The translations under genes and the position numbers were made by a program. DNA of 64,000 bases, from positions 2,976,222-3,040,221 of the forward strand of contig NZ_LR733284.1 in the NCBI RefSeq assembly GCF_902506375.1, given 5' to 3'. This document shows, in pieces, positions 35,075-43,711 of this stretch. This DNA is from Microbacterium sp. 8M (lineage in GTDB: Bacteria; Actinomycetota; Actinomycetes; Actinomycetales; Microbacteriaceae). The notes beneath the pieces were generated by a model that saw only the letters and a list, made by a program, of their open reading frames with translations, was not told the origin of the DNA and made no database searches. Positions within the stretch are counted from its first letter, which is position 1, and each line of letters begins with the position of its first letter.

Positions 35075-36436
35075 TCAGGCCACGCGGATGAGCTTCTTGT
35101 TCACGAACTCGTCGGCGGCGAGCAGGCCCAGCTCACGCGAGGTGCCACTGCGCTTCACCCCGCCGAACGGCAGCTCGGGGCTGTCGGCGAGCACGACGTT
35201 GACGTAGACCATGCCCGCGTCGATCGCATCCGCCACGCGCTGGGCCTGCTCCTCGTCGGTGGTGAAGACGTAGGAGCCCAGACCGAACGACGTGTCGTTC
35301 GCGAGGGCGACCGCGGCGGCCTCGTCGGCGACGCGGTAGACCACGGCGGCCGGGCCGAACAGCTCCTCGCGGTACACGTCCATCTCGGGCGTGACGTCGG
35401 CGAGCAGCGTCGGGGCGTAGAACGCGCCGTCACGGGTGCCGCCGGTGAGCAGCTTCGCACCCTGCGCGACGGCGGTGTCGACCTGCTTCTGCAGGTTGAT
35501 GGCGGCCTGCTCGGAGACGAGCGGGCCCAGCACCGTCTCCTCCTGGGTCGGGTCGGACGGCTTCACCGCGGAGAGGGCCGCGACGGCCTTCTCCACGAAC
35601 GCGTCGTAGAGCTCGTCCACGACGATGAAGCGCTTGGCGCCGTTGCAGGCCTGGCCGTTGTTGTCCAGGCGTGCGTCCACGGCTGCCTGGACGGTGGCGT
35701 CCAGGTCGTCGGTGGAGAGCAGGATGAACGGGTCGGATCCGCCGAGCTCGAGAGCGACCTTCTTCAGGTTGCGGCCGGCGATCTCGGCGACGGCCGCGCC
35801 GGCGCGCTCCGAGCCGGTCACGGACACGCCCTGCACGCGCGGGTCGGCGATGATCGTCGCGGCCTGCTCGTTCGTGGCGTACACGTTCACGTAGCCGCCG
35901 TCGGGCAGGCCGGCGTCGCGGTAGATCTCCTCCAGGAGCGCCGCGGACTCCGGGCACTGCGGCGCGTGCTTGAGGATGATCGTGTTGCCGAGCACGAGGT
36001 TCGGCCCCGCGAAGCGCGCCACCTGGTAGGCCGGGAAGTTCCACGGCATGATGCCGAGGAGCACGCCCAGCGGCGCCCGGCGGATGACCGCGGTGCCCTC
36101 GCCGAGGATGTCGATGGGCTGATCGGCCGTGATCTTCTCCGCGTTGTCGGCGTAGAACTCGATGATGTCGGCCGAGAAGTCGACCTCGCCGAGAGCGGCC
36201 GCAAGGGGCTTGCCCATCTCGCGGACGATGATCGCGGCGAACTCGTCGCGACGGGCGCGGTGCCCCTCGGCGATCTTGCGGACGACCGCGGCGCGCTCGG
36301 CGACGGGCGTGCGACCCCAGACCGCGGCAGCGGCGTGGGCGCGCGCGACGGCGTCGTCGATCTGCGCATCCGTGAAGGTCTCGTAGGTGGCCACGGTCTC
36401 CCCCGTGGCCGGGTTGACGACGGCGTAGTCGCTCAT
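35075..36436 (-). CDS. NAD(P)-dependent aldehyde dehydrogenase, succinate-semialdehyde-dehydrogenase-like (first paralogue)
   Basis: 453 residues. ALDH motifs: GIMPWNFPAYQ, the catalytic Glu in ALELGGSDPFI, the catalytic Cys in NNGQACNGAKRF, and ELFGPAAVVYRV. It differs clearly from the upstream paralogue. With a putrescine oxidase in the same cluster it could oxidise 4-aminobutyraldehyde (to GABA) or succinate semialdehyde. A strong terminator lies between it and gabD, so it probably has its own promoter in the short gap or depends on read-through. Confidence 0.9.
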   Translation of the reverse strand: MSDYAVVNPATGETVATYETFTDAQIDDAVARAHAAAAVWGRTPVAERAAVVRKIAEGHRARRDEFAAIIVREMGKPLAAALGEVDFSADIIEFYADNAEKITADQPIDILGEGTAVIRRAPLGVLLGIMPWNFPAYQVARFAGPNLVLGNTIILKHAPQCPESAALLEEIYRDAGLPDGGYVNVYATNEQAATIIADPRVQGVSVTGSERAGAAVAEIAGRNLKKVALELGGSDPFILLSTDDLDATVQAAVDARLDNNGQACNGAKRFIVVDELYDAFVEKAVAALSAVKPSDPTQEETVLGPLVSEQAAINLQKQVDTAVAQGAKLLTGGTRDGAFYAPTLLADVTPEMDVYREELFGPAAVVYRVADEAAAVALANDTSFGLGSYVFTTDEEQAQRVADAIDAGMVYVNVVLADSPELPFGGVKRSGTSRELGLLAADEFVNKKLIRVA

Positions 36437-36461
36437 TCCGGTTCCTTTCGTTGGTTCGATG

Positions 36462-36496
36462 CGACCGGCCCCCGCAGCGCGTGCGGGGGCCGGTCG
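36462..36496 (-). terminator. Perfect 15-bp stem between the two aldehyde dehydrogenase genes
   Basis: CGACCGGCCCCCGCA and TGCGGGGGCCGGTCG with a 5-base loop. It follows the gabD stop by 4 bases and precedes the next gene start by 26 bases, so it should reduce expression of the downstream dehydrogenase from the gabD promoter. Confidence 0.8.
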
Positions 36497-36500
36497 AGGC

Positions 36501-37964
36501 TCAGTCGACGGGGATCAGCGTGTACTTGGTGGAGAGGTACTCGTGGATGCCCTCGAAGCCGCCCTCTCGGCCGACGCCGGACTGCTTGACGCCGCCGAAG
36601 GGCGCTGCCGCATTGGACACGACGCCCACGTTCAGACCCATCATGCCCGTCTCGAGCGCATCGATCATCCGGTGACCGCGCGCCAGGTCCTGCGTGAAGA
36701 CGTAGGACACCAGGCCGTACTCGGTGTCGTTCGCGAGACGCACGGCCTCCGCCTCGTCCGCGAAGGTGGCGATCGCGAGCACCGGGCCGAAGATCTCCTC
36801 GCGGAGGATGTCGCTGCCGGCCTGCACGTTCGCGAGCACGGTGGGCTCGTAGAAGGATCCCACGCCCTCGATGGCCTTGCCGCCGGAGAGCAGCGTCGCA
36901 CCGCGCTCCACGGCGTCGCCGACGAGCTCCGCGGCCTTGGCGACGGCGTCCTCGTCGATCAGCGGGCCGATCGTGACGCCTTCCTCGGTGCCGCGGCCGA
37001 TCTTCATCGCGTTCACGCGTTCGGTGATGCGGCGGGCGAACTCGTCGGCGACGTCCTGGTGCACGATGAAGCGGTTCGCCGCGGTGCACGCCTGACCGAT
37101 GTTGCGGAACTTCGCCGCCAGCGCGCCCTCGACGGCCTTGTCCAGGTCCGCGTCCTCGAACACCACGAACGGGGCGTTCCCGCCGAGCTCCATGGAGACG
37201 CGCAGCACGCCCTCGGCCGCCTGTGCGATGAGCTTGCGGCCGACCTCGGTGGAACCGGTGAAGGAGAGCTTGCGCAGACGCGGGTCGGCGATGATGGGGG
37301 CCGACAGCGCCGACGAGCGCGAGGTCTGCACGACGTTCACGACGCCGGCCGGGAGCCCTGCCTCCTCGAGCAGCTTCACGAAGTAGATCGTGGTGAGCGG
37401 CGTCAGTGCCGGCGGCTTGATGACCACGGTGCAGCCGGCGGCGAGCGCGGGCGCGATCTTGCGCGTCGCCATCGCGAAGGGGAAGTTCCACGGCGTGACG
37501 AAGAACGACGGGCCGACCGGGCGCTGCGAGACGACCATGCGACCGGTGCCCTCGGGGTTCAGGCCGTAGCGGCCGGAGATGCGCACGGCCTCCTCGCTGA
37601 ACCAGCGCAGGAACTCGCCGCCGTAGACGACCTCGCCACGGGCCTCGGCCAGCGGCTTGCCCATCTCGACGGTCATGAGCAGCGCCAGGTCCTCCTTGTG
37701 CGCCTGCACGAGGTCGAACGCGCGGCGGAGGATGTCGCTGCGGGTGCGCGGCGGGGTCGCGGCCCAGGCGTCCTGTGCGGCGACGGCCGCGTCGAGCGCG
37801 CGGATGCCGTCGGCCGGGGAGGCGTCGGCGATCGTGCGCACGATCTCGTTCGTGGCGGGGTCGCGCACGTCGAAGGTCTTGTCGCCCTCGGCGGCGACCC
37901 ACTCGCCCGCGATGTAGAGCCCGGTGGGGACGCTCTCCAGCAGGGTCTTCTCCAGATCGGTCAT
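36501..37964 (-). CDS. gabD: Succinate-semialdehyde dehydrogenase (NAD(P)+)
   Basis: 487 residues of the GabD branch. Motifs: FFVTPWNFPFAMATRKIAPA, SFTGSTEVGRKL, SMELGGNAPFVVFEDA with the catalytic Glu, NIGQACTAANRF with the catalytic Cys, and EIFGPVLAI; it ends PFGGVKQSGVGREGG...YLSTKY, as in GabD. It converts succinate semialdehyde to succinate, the last step of GABA breakdown. ATG at 37964 with GGAGGA upstream. Preceded on the same strand by the Usp and putrescine oxidase genes. Confidence 0.94.
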   Translation of the reverse strand: MTDLEKTLLESVPTGLYIAGEWVAAEGDKTFDVRDPATNEIVRTIADASPADGIRALDAAVAAQDAWAATPPRTRSDILRRAFDLVQAHKEDLALLMTVEMGKPLAEARGEVVYGGEFLRWFSEEAVRISGRYGLNPEGTGRMVVSQRPVGPSFFVTPWNFPFAMATRKIAPALAAGCTVVIKPPALTPLTTIYFVKLLEEAGLPAGVVNVVQTSRSSALSAPIIADPRLRKLSFTGSTEVGRKLIAQAAEGVLRVSMELGGNAPFVVFEDADLDKAVEGALAAKFRNIGQACTAANRFIVHQDVADEFARRITERVNAMKIGRGTEEGVTIGPLIDEDAVAKAAELVGDAVERGATLLSGGKAIEGVGSFYEPTVLANVQAGSDILREEIFGPVLAIATFADEAEAVRLANDTEYGLVSYVFTQDLARGHRMIDALETGMMGLNVGVVSNAAAPFGGVKQSGVGREGGFEGIHEYLSTKYTLIPVD

Positions 37965-38020
37965 GCGATCCTCCTTGTCAGATGCTTCGATTCTCTTGCA
38001 ATCGGGTGGTGCGGGTCCGG

Positions 38021-38908
38021 TCAGGACCCAGAGTCTGCGCTGTCGTCCAGGCGTGTGCGCGGTACGACGATCATGGGCACGGGGATGACGTCGAGCATCT
38101 TCGCCGCGGTCGAGCCGAGGAACAGCCGCCGCGGCTGTGCGAGCCGACTGGAGCCGACCAGGATCAGCTCCCCCGGCAGCCACGCCAGCCGCGCCACGGC
38201 CTCCTCGACCGTGTCACCGGGCGCGCGTTCGAGCTCGGCGCGCACGCCCTTCGGCAGCTCCATCTCCGCGCGGGCCAGCACGTCGTCGCCGTGCGCGGCG
38301 CTGACCAGGCGGATGGCCTGGGCGTCGAACCCGCGCGGCACGTCGAAGGCCACGAGCGAGATCAGCCGCAGGGTGGCCCCGGTCGCGGCGGACAGCGCCA
38401 CCGCAGCCTCGAGCAGAGCGTCGGCGCCGGGACGATTGCCGATCGCGGCGGTGATCCGCGGGATCGGCGCCTGCACGTCGACGCTGTGCGCGAACCCGGC
38501 GGGCGCCAGCGCCACCGGGATCGGCGAGGAGTGCAGCAGCGCCTGCGCAACGCTGCCCATCCGGTGCAGGCCGATCGTGGCGCCGTTGGCCGCGCCGACC
38601 ACGATCAGCGCCGCGTCGAGCTCTTCGCCTGCGAGCACGAGCCCCTCCGCGAAGGAATCGTGCACGCGCACGTGCGCCGTGTGGCCGATCCCAGCGGGGA
38701 TCATCGCCTCCGCGTCGTCGAGCCACTGCCGCGCCTGCCCCGCGATCGGGCTCTCCTGCGCTGCACCGGCCGATGCATCGCCGTGGCCGGGCAGGACCAG
38801 GAGCACGTGCAGGTGCCGCCGCGTGGCGCGGGCGAGCCTCACGCCCAGCGCCAGCGCGTCGGAACCGGTCTCCGTCGCCGTGTAGCCGACGACGATGGAG
38901 GTGGTCAT
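38021..38908 (-). CDS. Universal stress protein with two UspA domains
   Basis: 295 residues: two tandem Usp domains (1-140 and 155-290). The second has the ATP-binding signature split as GSSRLAQPRRLFLGSTAAKML. The first has VVGAANGATIGLHRMGSVAQALL, with a degenerate version. Its start overlaps the stop of the putrescine oxidase by one base, so the two are translationally coupled. That is an unusual partner for an amine catabolic operon; a role in oxidative (hydrogen peroxide) stress from the oxidase is inference. Confidence 0.88.
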   Translation of the reverse strand: MTTSIVVGYTATETGSDALALGVRLARATRRHLHVLLVLPGHGDASAGAAQESPIAGQARQWLDDAEAMIPAGIGHTAHVRVHDSFAEGLVLAGEELDAALIVVGAANGATIGLHRMGSVAQALLHSSPIPVALAPAGFAHSVDVQAPIPRITAAIGNRPGADALLEAAVALSAATGATLRLISLVAFDVPRGFDAQAIRLVSAAHGDDVLARAEMELPKGVRAELERAPGDTVEEAVARLAWLPGELILVGSSRLAQPRRLFLGSTAAKMLDVIPVPMIVVPRTRLDDSADSGS

Positions 38909-40329
38909 CAGCCCTCGGCCGCCAGCGCGAGCTCGGCCGCGTCGTCGGCGGCCGCGTCACCGCGGTCCGCCTCGAGGATCTGCCCGGCGGCGAGGCGGCC
39001 CATGCGGATCGCGCCATCGACGTGCTGGTAGCCGGCGCCGGCCAGGTCGGAGCAGGCGAAGTGGATCGGGCCCACGGGCGTGCGCAGGTCCTTGCCGTAG
39101 CGGTGCAGACCGCCCATGTCGAAGCTCGCCGCGTAGGCGCCGCGGGTCCACTCCTCCGAGCCCCAGTCGCTTTCGTAGTAGACGACCGGATTCTTCGCCT
39201 CGGGACCGTAGTAATGCGACAGCGACTCGAGGATCCGCTCCTTGCGCTCCTCCGCGCTCAGCTCGAACACGCCGTCGGCGTTCTGGTCGCTGACGAAGCC
39301 GACCAGGGTGCCGCGCTCGTCGCCGTGGTTGGTGTTGTCGTACGCCTCGTGCGAGAGCTCGTAGGGACTGAACGCGGTGCCGGACAGGCCCTGCTCGCGC
39401 CAGAACGGGCGGTCGTAGACGGCGTGCACCTTGATCACGAAGCCCATCGACAGATGCTGGTGCATCTGGTGCTGACGGCGCGGCAGCGGCGGCACGAACG
39501 AGATCCGGTTGTAGAGCACCGGAGCGTGCGCGAGGATCGCGTAGCGGGCGCGCACGGTGAGGGAGTCGGTGGTGGCGGTGACGCCGGTCTCGTCCCACTC
39601 GAGGGTGCGCACGGGCTGGTTCAGCAGCACGTCGTCGCCGAGGCGCTCCGCGAGCAGCAGCGGCACCTGCTGCAGACCGCCGACGACGCGCTTGTCCAGG
39701 ATGAAGTCGGCGTCGACGAGGTGCGAGTAGGAGCCGGCCGAGGCCGCCATGAGCAGCGACTGCAGCAGCGAGAACGCGTGCGTCGGCTTGGTGAGCATCG
39801 CGGATCCGGTCGCGAAGGCGAGGTTGCGCACGGCCTCGTCGTCGTCGGTCTGCTGGCGCAGCCAGGCGTCCCAGGTGATCGAGTCCCACTCGGCGGCCTT
39901 CGGGTGCGCGTACGGCCGGTCGGGGTCGATCTCGGCGACCATCGCGTCGAGGCGCTCGGTGATCTCCGCGATGACCTTCTCGGTCTCGGGCGAGACGGGG
40001 AACATCTCCCCCGTGAAGCGGTGCAGCACGCCGTCGGGTCCGACGTAGACGCTGTCGCCCTCGCGGTATCGGCTGAAGGTCTCGAGTCCGAGCTCTTCGA
40101 TCGTCTCGATCAGCGCGTCCTGGTCGGGCGAGACCCACTGGCCGCCGATCTCGAGCATGGCGCCGTCGATGACGTCGGTCCAGAGCCGGCCACCGACCCG
40201 GTCGCGGGCTTCCAGCACCACGACCGACAGACCCGCCTTGCGCAGTTCGTTCGCGGCGGTGGTGCCTGCGGCGCCCGCTCCCACGATGAGCACGTCACGG
40301 GTGATATCGGCCAATTTCGACTCCTTCAT
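38908..40329 (-). CDS. puo: Flavin monoamine oxidase, putrescine-oxidase-like
   Basis: 473 residues. N-terminal FAD motif DVLIVGAGAAGTTAANELRKAGLSVVVLEARDRVGGR, the MAO-type segment LEIGGQWVSPDQD, and the C-terminal FAD-covalent region-like FACSDLAGAGYQHVDGAIRMG. It is close in layout to actinobacterial putrescine oxidases (Rhodococcus, Kocuria), which make 4-aminobutanal, ammonia and hydrogen peroxide. The neighbouring GABA transaminase and two semialdehyde dehydrogenases complete putrescine to succinate. Confidence 0.88.
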   Translation of the reverse strand: MKESKLADITRDVLIVGAGAAGTTAANELRKAGLSVVVLEARDRVGGRLWTDVIDGAMLEIGGQWVSPDQDALIETIEELGLETFSRYREGDSVYVGPDGVLHRFTGEMFPVSPETEKVIAEITERLDAMVAEIDPDRPYAHPKAAEWDSITWDAWLRQQTDDDEAVRNLAFATGSAMLTKPTHAFSLLQSLLMAASAGSYSHLVDADFILDKRVVGGLQQVPLLLAERLGDDVLLNQPVRTLEWDETGVTATTDSLTVRARYAILAHAPVLYNRISFVPPLPRRQHQMHQHLSMGFVIKVHAVYDRPFWREQGLSGTAFSPYELSHEAYDNTNHGDERGTLVGFVSDQNADGVFELSAEERKERILESLSHYYGPEAKNPVVYYESDWGSEEWTRGAYAASFDMGGLHRYGKDLRTPVGPIHFACSDLAGAGYQHVDGAIRMGRLAAGQILEADRGDAAADDAAELALAAEG

Positions 40330-40390
40330 CGGTCTCGCACCGTCCGGTGCGCTGTGCAGGTCTCCCTGCGGTTGTCATCCAGGAAAGTTG

Positions 40391-40431
40391 CCGGGCGCGA
40401 TCCAGCATCCCCCGATCCCGATCGCGCCCGG
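40391..40431 (-). terminator. Terminator after gabT
   Basis: CCGGGCGCGAT at 40391-40401 and ATCGCGCCCGG at 40421-40431 pair perfectly. It follows the gabT stop closely, so gabT is probably transcribed apart from puo-usp-gabD. Confidence 0.65.
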
Positions 40432-40436
40432 ACGTC

Positions 40437-41798
40437 TCAGTGAGCCGCGAGCGCGGCGGCGACGATGTCCAGACCCTCGTTGAGGAGGTCGTCGCCGATC
40501 GTCAGCGGCGGGAGGAAGCGGATCACGTTGCCGAACGTGCCGCAGGTCAGGACGATGACGCCCTGGGCGATGGCGGCCTTGGCCACCGCGCAGGTGAGCG
40601 CGGCGTCCGGGGCGCCGGTCGTCGGATCCACGAACTCCGCGGCGATCATGGCGCCGTGTCCGCGGATGTCGCCCAGGCGCGGGTCGGCCGCCTGGATCTC
40701 GGCGAGACGACCCTTGAGCAGGGTCCCGATCTCCGCCGCGCGCTCGACGAGGCCGTCGTTCTCGTAGGCGTCGATCGCGGCGAGCGCCGCGGCGCAGGCG
40801 ACGGGGTTGCCGCCGTACGTCCCGCCGAGGCCGCCGGTGTGCGACGCGTCCATGATCTCGGCGCGGCCGGTGACCGCCGCGAGCGGCATGCCGCCGGCGA
40901 TGCCCTTGGCGGTGGTGATCAGGTCGGGCTCGATGCCGAAGATCTCGCTCGCGAACATCGCGCCGGTGCGGCCGAAGCCGGTCTGCACCTCGTCGGCGAT
41001 GAAGACGACGCCGTTCGCGCGGCACCAGTCGAGGATCGCGGGCAGGTAGCCGTCGGCCGGGACGATGAAGCCGCCCTCGCCCTGGATCGGCTCGATGATG
41101 ACGGCGGCCAGGTTGTCGGCGCCGATCTGCTTCTCCAGCTGCAGGATCGTGCGAGCCGCGGCGTCGGCGCCGGACAGGCCGTCGCGGAACGGGTAGGAGG
41201 CCTGGGCGCGGTACACCTCGGGGGCGAACGGGCCGAAGCCGCTCTTGTAGGGCATGGCCTTGGCGGTGAGCGCCATGGTGAGGTTGGTGCGGCCGTGGTA
41301 GCCGTGGTCGAAGGCCACGACGGCCTGGCGGCCGGTGTGCTTGCGCGCGATCTTGATCGCGTTCTCCACGGCCTCGGCACCGGAGTTGAACAGCGCGCTC
41401 TTCTTGGCGAAGTCGCCCGGGGTGAGGCGGTTCAGGGCCTCGGCGACCTCCACGTACGACTCGTACGGCGAGACCATGAAGCAGGTGTGCGTGAACTGCG
41501 CGGCCTGGGCGGCGATGGCGGCCGCGACCTTCGGGTGCGCATTGCCGACCGTGGTCACGGCGATGCCGGATCCGAGGTCGATGAGCGAGTTGCCGTCCGC
41601 GTCGACGACGACACCGCCGCCTGCGGCGACGGCCGCGACGGGGACCGTGTGCCCGACGCCGGCAGCGACCGCGTCGGCCTTGCGGGCGAGGATCTCCGCC
41701 GAGCGGGGACCGGGGAGCTCGGTGACGAGGCGGCGCTCCTGGGGAAGGGAGGGTCCGCCGAGGGGAAGCGTGTCTGCCTGTGCGTCGATGGTGCTCAT
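40437..41798 (-). CDS. gabT: 4-aminobutyrate--2-oxoglutarate transaminase
   Basis: 453 residues, class III aminotransferase. Motifs: NSGAEAVENAIKIARKHTGRQAVVAFDHGYHGRT, the metal-like FIADEVQTGFGRTG with the PLP-contacting Asp, and the PLP Lys in ITTAKGIAGGMPLAAVTG. It makes succinate semialdehyde and glutamate from GABA. Divergent from the PucR-type regulator, which probably activates it. Confidence 0.95.
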   Translation of the reverse strand: MSTIDAQADTLPLGGPSLPQERRLVTELPGPRSAEILARKADAVAAGVGHTVPVAAVAAGGGVVVDADGNSLIDLGSGIAVTTVGNAHPKVAAAIAAQAAQFTHTCFMVSPYESYVEVAEALNRLTPGDFAKKSALFNSGAEAVENAIKIARKHTGRQAVVAFDHGYHGRTNLTMALTAKAMPYKSGFGPFAPEVYRAQASYPFRDGLSGADAAARTILQLEKQIGADNLAAVIIEPIQGEGGFIVPADGYLPAILDWCRANGVVFIADEVQTGFGRTGAMFASEIFGIEPDLITTAKGIAGGMPLAAVTGRAEIMDASHTGGLGGTYGGNPVACAAALAAIDAYENDGLVERAAEIGTLLKGRLAEIQAADPRLGDIRGHGAMIAAEFVDPTTGAPDAALTCAVAKAAIAQGVIVLTCGTFGNVIRFLPPLTIGDDLLNEGLDIVAAALAAH

Positions 41799-41910
41799 GG
41801 CCACGAGACTACGGACGTCATGCGCCCGAGGCATTCGCCAGTGCGTACAATCTGGGTGACGAATTCGCCGGCACGTCCACGCCTGCGTCGACGAGGAAGG
41901 CACGCCGCCG

Positions 41911-43401
41911 ATGGAACTGGAGCCCACCCTGCGCACCCTGCTGGGGCGGCGCGACCTGCACCTGCGCCTGGTCGGCGACGAGTCGGCACTGCCGGCCGGA
42001 TCCCTCGATCACCCGCTGCGCTGGGTGCACAACTCCGACCTCACCGACCCCACGCCGTTCCTCACCGACGACCTGGCGCTGCTCACGACCGGCACGCAGT
42101 TCGCCGACGACGATGCCGCCGGCGTGCGCGCCTACGTGCAGCGACTCGTCGATCGCGGCGTGGTCGGCCTCGGCTTCGGCACCGAGGTGCACCGCAGCGG
42201 CATCCCCGCCGACCTCGCCGACGCCTGCGCGGCCGCGAGCCTGCCGCTGTTCGAGGTGCCCTACGGCACGCCGTTCCTCGCGGTCGCCCGGGCGCATGCC
42301 GAGGCGATCGCCGCCCAGACGTACGCGCGGCGCACCTGGGCGCTGGAGACGCAGCGCGCTCTGTCGGTGGCAGCGCTGCGCCCCCGCGGCCTGGAGTCGA
42401 CTCTCACCGAGCTCTCCCGCCGGCTGGGATGCTGGGTGGGCATGTACGACGCGGCGGGGCAGCTCGTGCACGAGCACCCCGCCGGAGGATCCTCCCCCGC
42501 GGTCGACGAGGCGGCGGCGGAGCTGCTCGCCCGCGGCGGATCCGCGAACCGCGTGGTGGAGTCCGGCGATGCCGCGCACACGCTGCTGACCGTGGGCCGC
42601 GCCGGCCACCTCCGCGGCGTGGTGTCGATCGCCACCGGCACTCTGGATCCGGAGACCCGCGGCGTGGTGACGTCGGTCATCGCGATGGCGGGGCTGTCGC
42701 TGGAGCAGAGCGAGCAGCTCGCCCGCAGCCGTCGCCGGCTGCACCGCCAGCTGCTGGCGTCGCTGCTCACCGACGACCCCACGCTCGCGCGCCGGGTGCT
42801 GGGTTCGCTCCCGCCGGCGCCCATCGTCGTCGCCGTCGCGGCGGGCGAGCGTCAGGGGACGGTCGTGGAGTGGTGGGAGCGCCAGACCGCCGAGGTGCCC
42901 GCCGCCTTCCTCGCGGAGTCGGACGACGGGCTCGTGGTGTGCCTCGCGGCCGCCGACGCCGGCGTGCTGGACGAGGTCGTCACGCGCACCGGCGTGCGCA
43001 TCGGCGTGTCGGCGCCCGAGGAGTACGCCGGGTTCTCGCGCGCGCACGCACAGGCGCTCACCGCCCTGCGCCGTGCCGGCGAGGGCGTCGCGCGCTACGC
43101 CGACTCCGCCGAGGACAGCGTGCTCGCCGCGTTCGCGACAGACGAGGCGCGGCTCATCGCGGAGTCCAGGCTGGCGCCGCTGCGGCAGCACGACGCGCAG
43201 GAGCGCACCGAGCTCGAGCGATCGCTGCGGGTGTGGCTCGAGCACGACACACGACTGGAGCCCGCCGCGGCCGCGCTCGGCGTGCACCGGCACACCCTGC
43301 GGACGCGGATCGCGCAGGCGGCGACGATCCTGGATGCGGATCTGGCGTCGTTCCCTGCGCGTGCCGAGCTCTGGGCGACGCTGCGCACCGCCGGAGACTG
43401 A
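41911..43401 (+). CDS. PucR-family regulator of the GABA/putrescine cluster
   Basis: 496 residues. N-terminal PucR-type domain (LHLRLVGDESALPAGSLDHPLRWVHNSDLTDPTPFL), a middle GGDEF-like/CdaR-type region and a C-terminal PucR HTH (RLEPAAAALGVHRHTLRTRIAQAATI). In C. glutamicum and others such proteins activate GABA or purine catabolism; the position divergent from gabT points to GABA. The start ATG follows GAGGAAGG. The gap of 112 bases contains both promoters. Confidence 0.88.
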   Translation: MELEPTLRTLLGRRDLHLRLVGDESALPAGSLDHPLRWVHNSDLTDPTPFLTDDLALLTTGTQFADDDAAGVRAYVQRLVDRGVVGLGFGTEVHRSGIPADLADACAAASLPLFEVPYGTPFLAVARAHAEAIAAQTYARRTWALETQRALSVAALRPRGLESTLTELSRRLGCWVGMYDAAGQLVHEHPAGGSSPAVDEAAAELLARGGSANRVVESGDAAHTLLTVGRAGHLRGVVSIATGTLDPETRGVVTSVIAMAGLSLEQSEQLARSRRRLHRQLLASLLTDDPTLARRVLGSLPPAPIVVAVAAGERQGTVVEWWERQTAEVPAAFLAESDDGLVVCLAAADAGVLDEVVTRTGVRIGVSAPEEYAGFSRAHAQALTALRRAGEGVARYADSAEDSVLAAFATDEARLIAESRLAPLRQHDAQERTELERSLRVWLEHDTRLEPAAAALGVHRHTLRTRIAQAATILDADLASFPARAELWATLRTAGD

Positions 43402-43491
43402 CCCCGGATCCGGTCCGCCGTCGTTTCCGACGCCTTCTCGTTGGAGCCCCGTCTCGTCCGGACACCCCCGTTTCCGACGCCCACTTCTCGT

Positions 43492-43547
43492 TCAGGTCGC
43501 AATATCGGCGCCAAAAAACCCCGGGAAGCGCCGAAACTGCGACCCGA
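43492..43547. repeat. 56-bp palindromic repeat, copy 1
   Basis: Starts TCAGGTCGCA and ends TGCGACCCGA, with CGGCGCCAAAA and CCGGGAA inside. By eye 48 of 56 positions match copy 2. One end base breaks the otherwise perfect terminal inverted repeat. Confidence 0.8.
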
Positions 43548-43622
43548 ACCGGGACGAACGGGCCGCCACGGGTGGCAAGGATCCCCGCGAGCGACGCCGA
43601 CATCCCGGCCCGCCGTCGACGC

Positions 43623-43678
43623 TCAGGTCGCAAAAACGGCGCCAAAACAGGCCGGGAACCACCGAAACTGCGACCTGA
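43623..43678. repeat. 56-bp palindromic repeat, copy 2
   Basis: Starts TCAGGTCGCA and ends with the exact complement TGCGACCTGA; a few bases inside, CGG and CCG also pair. Lies 33 bases past the metallo-hydrolase stop. Could be a terminator, a REP-type element or a very small non-autonomous mobile unit; no target duplication is visible. Confidence 0.8.
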
Positions 43679-43711
43679 ACGGGTGACGGCTGACACCCGC
43701 GGCCGAAGCTT

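Larger units (their letters stand above)
43402..43711. other. 310-base gene-free gap with direct and inverted repeats
   Basis: No credible coding sequence. From left to right: a degenerate direct repeat (CGTTTCCGACGCC near 43423 and again near 43470, each followed by TTCTCGTT), then two 56-bp palindromic units (43492-43547 and 43623-43678) 75 bases apart. It separates the convergent pucR and metallo-hydrolase genes. Confidence 0.7.

Noticed and set aside
41822..41851. A promoter for pucR with -10 TACAAT at 41846-41851.
   Set aside because: The -10 is good, but no matching -35 is found at 16-18 bases, so I did not list it as a feature.
43402..43711. CRISPR-like array because of two similar units.
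   Set aside because: Only two units of 56 bp with imperfect identity and their own palindromic ends; no third repeat, no regular spacers, no cas genes.
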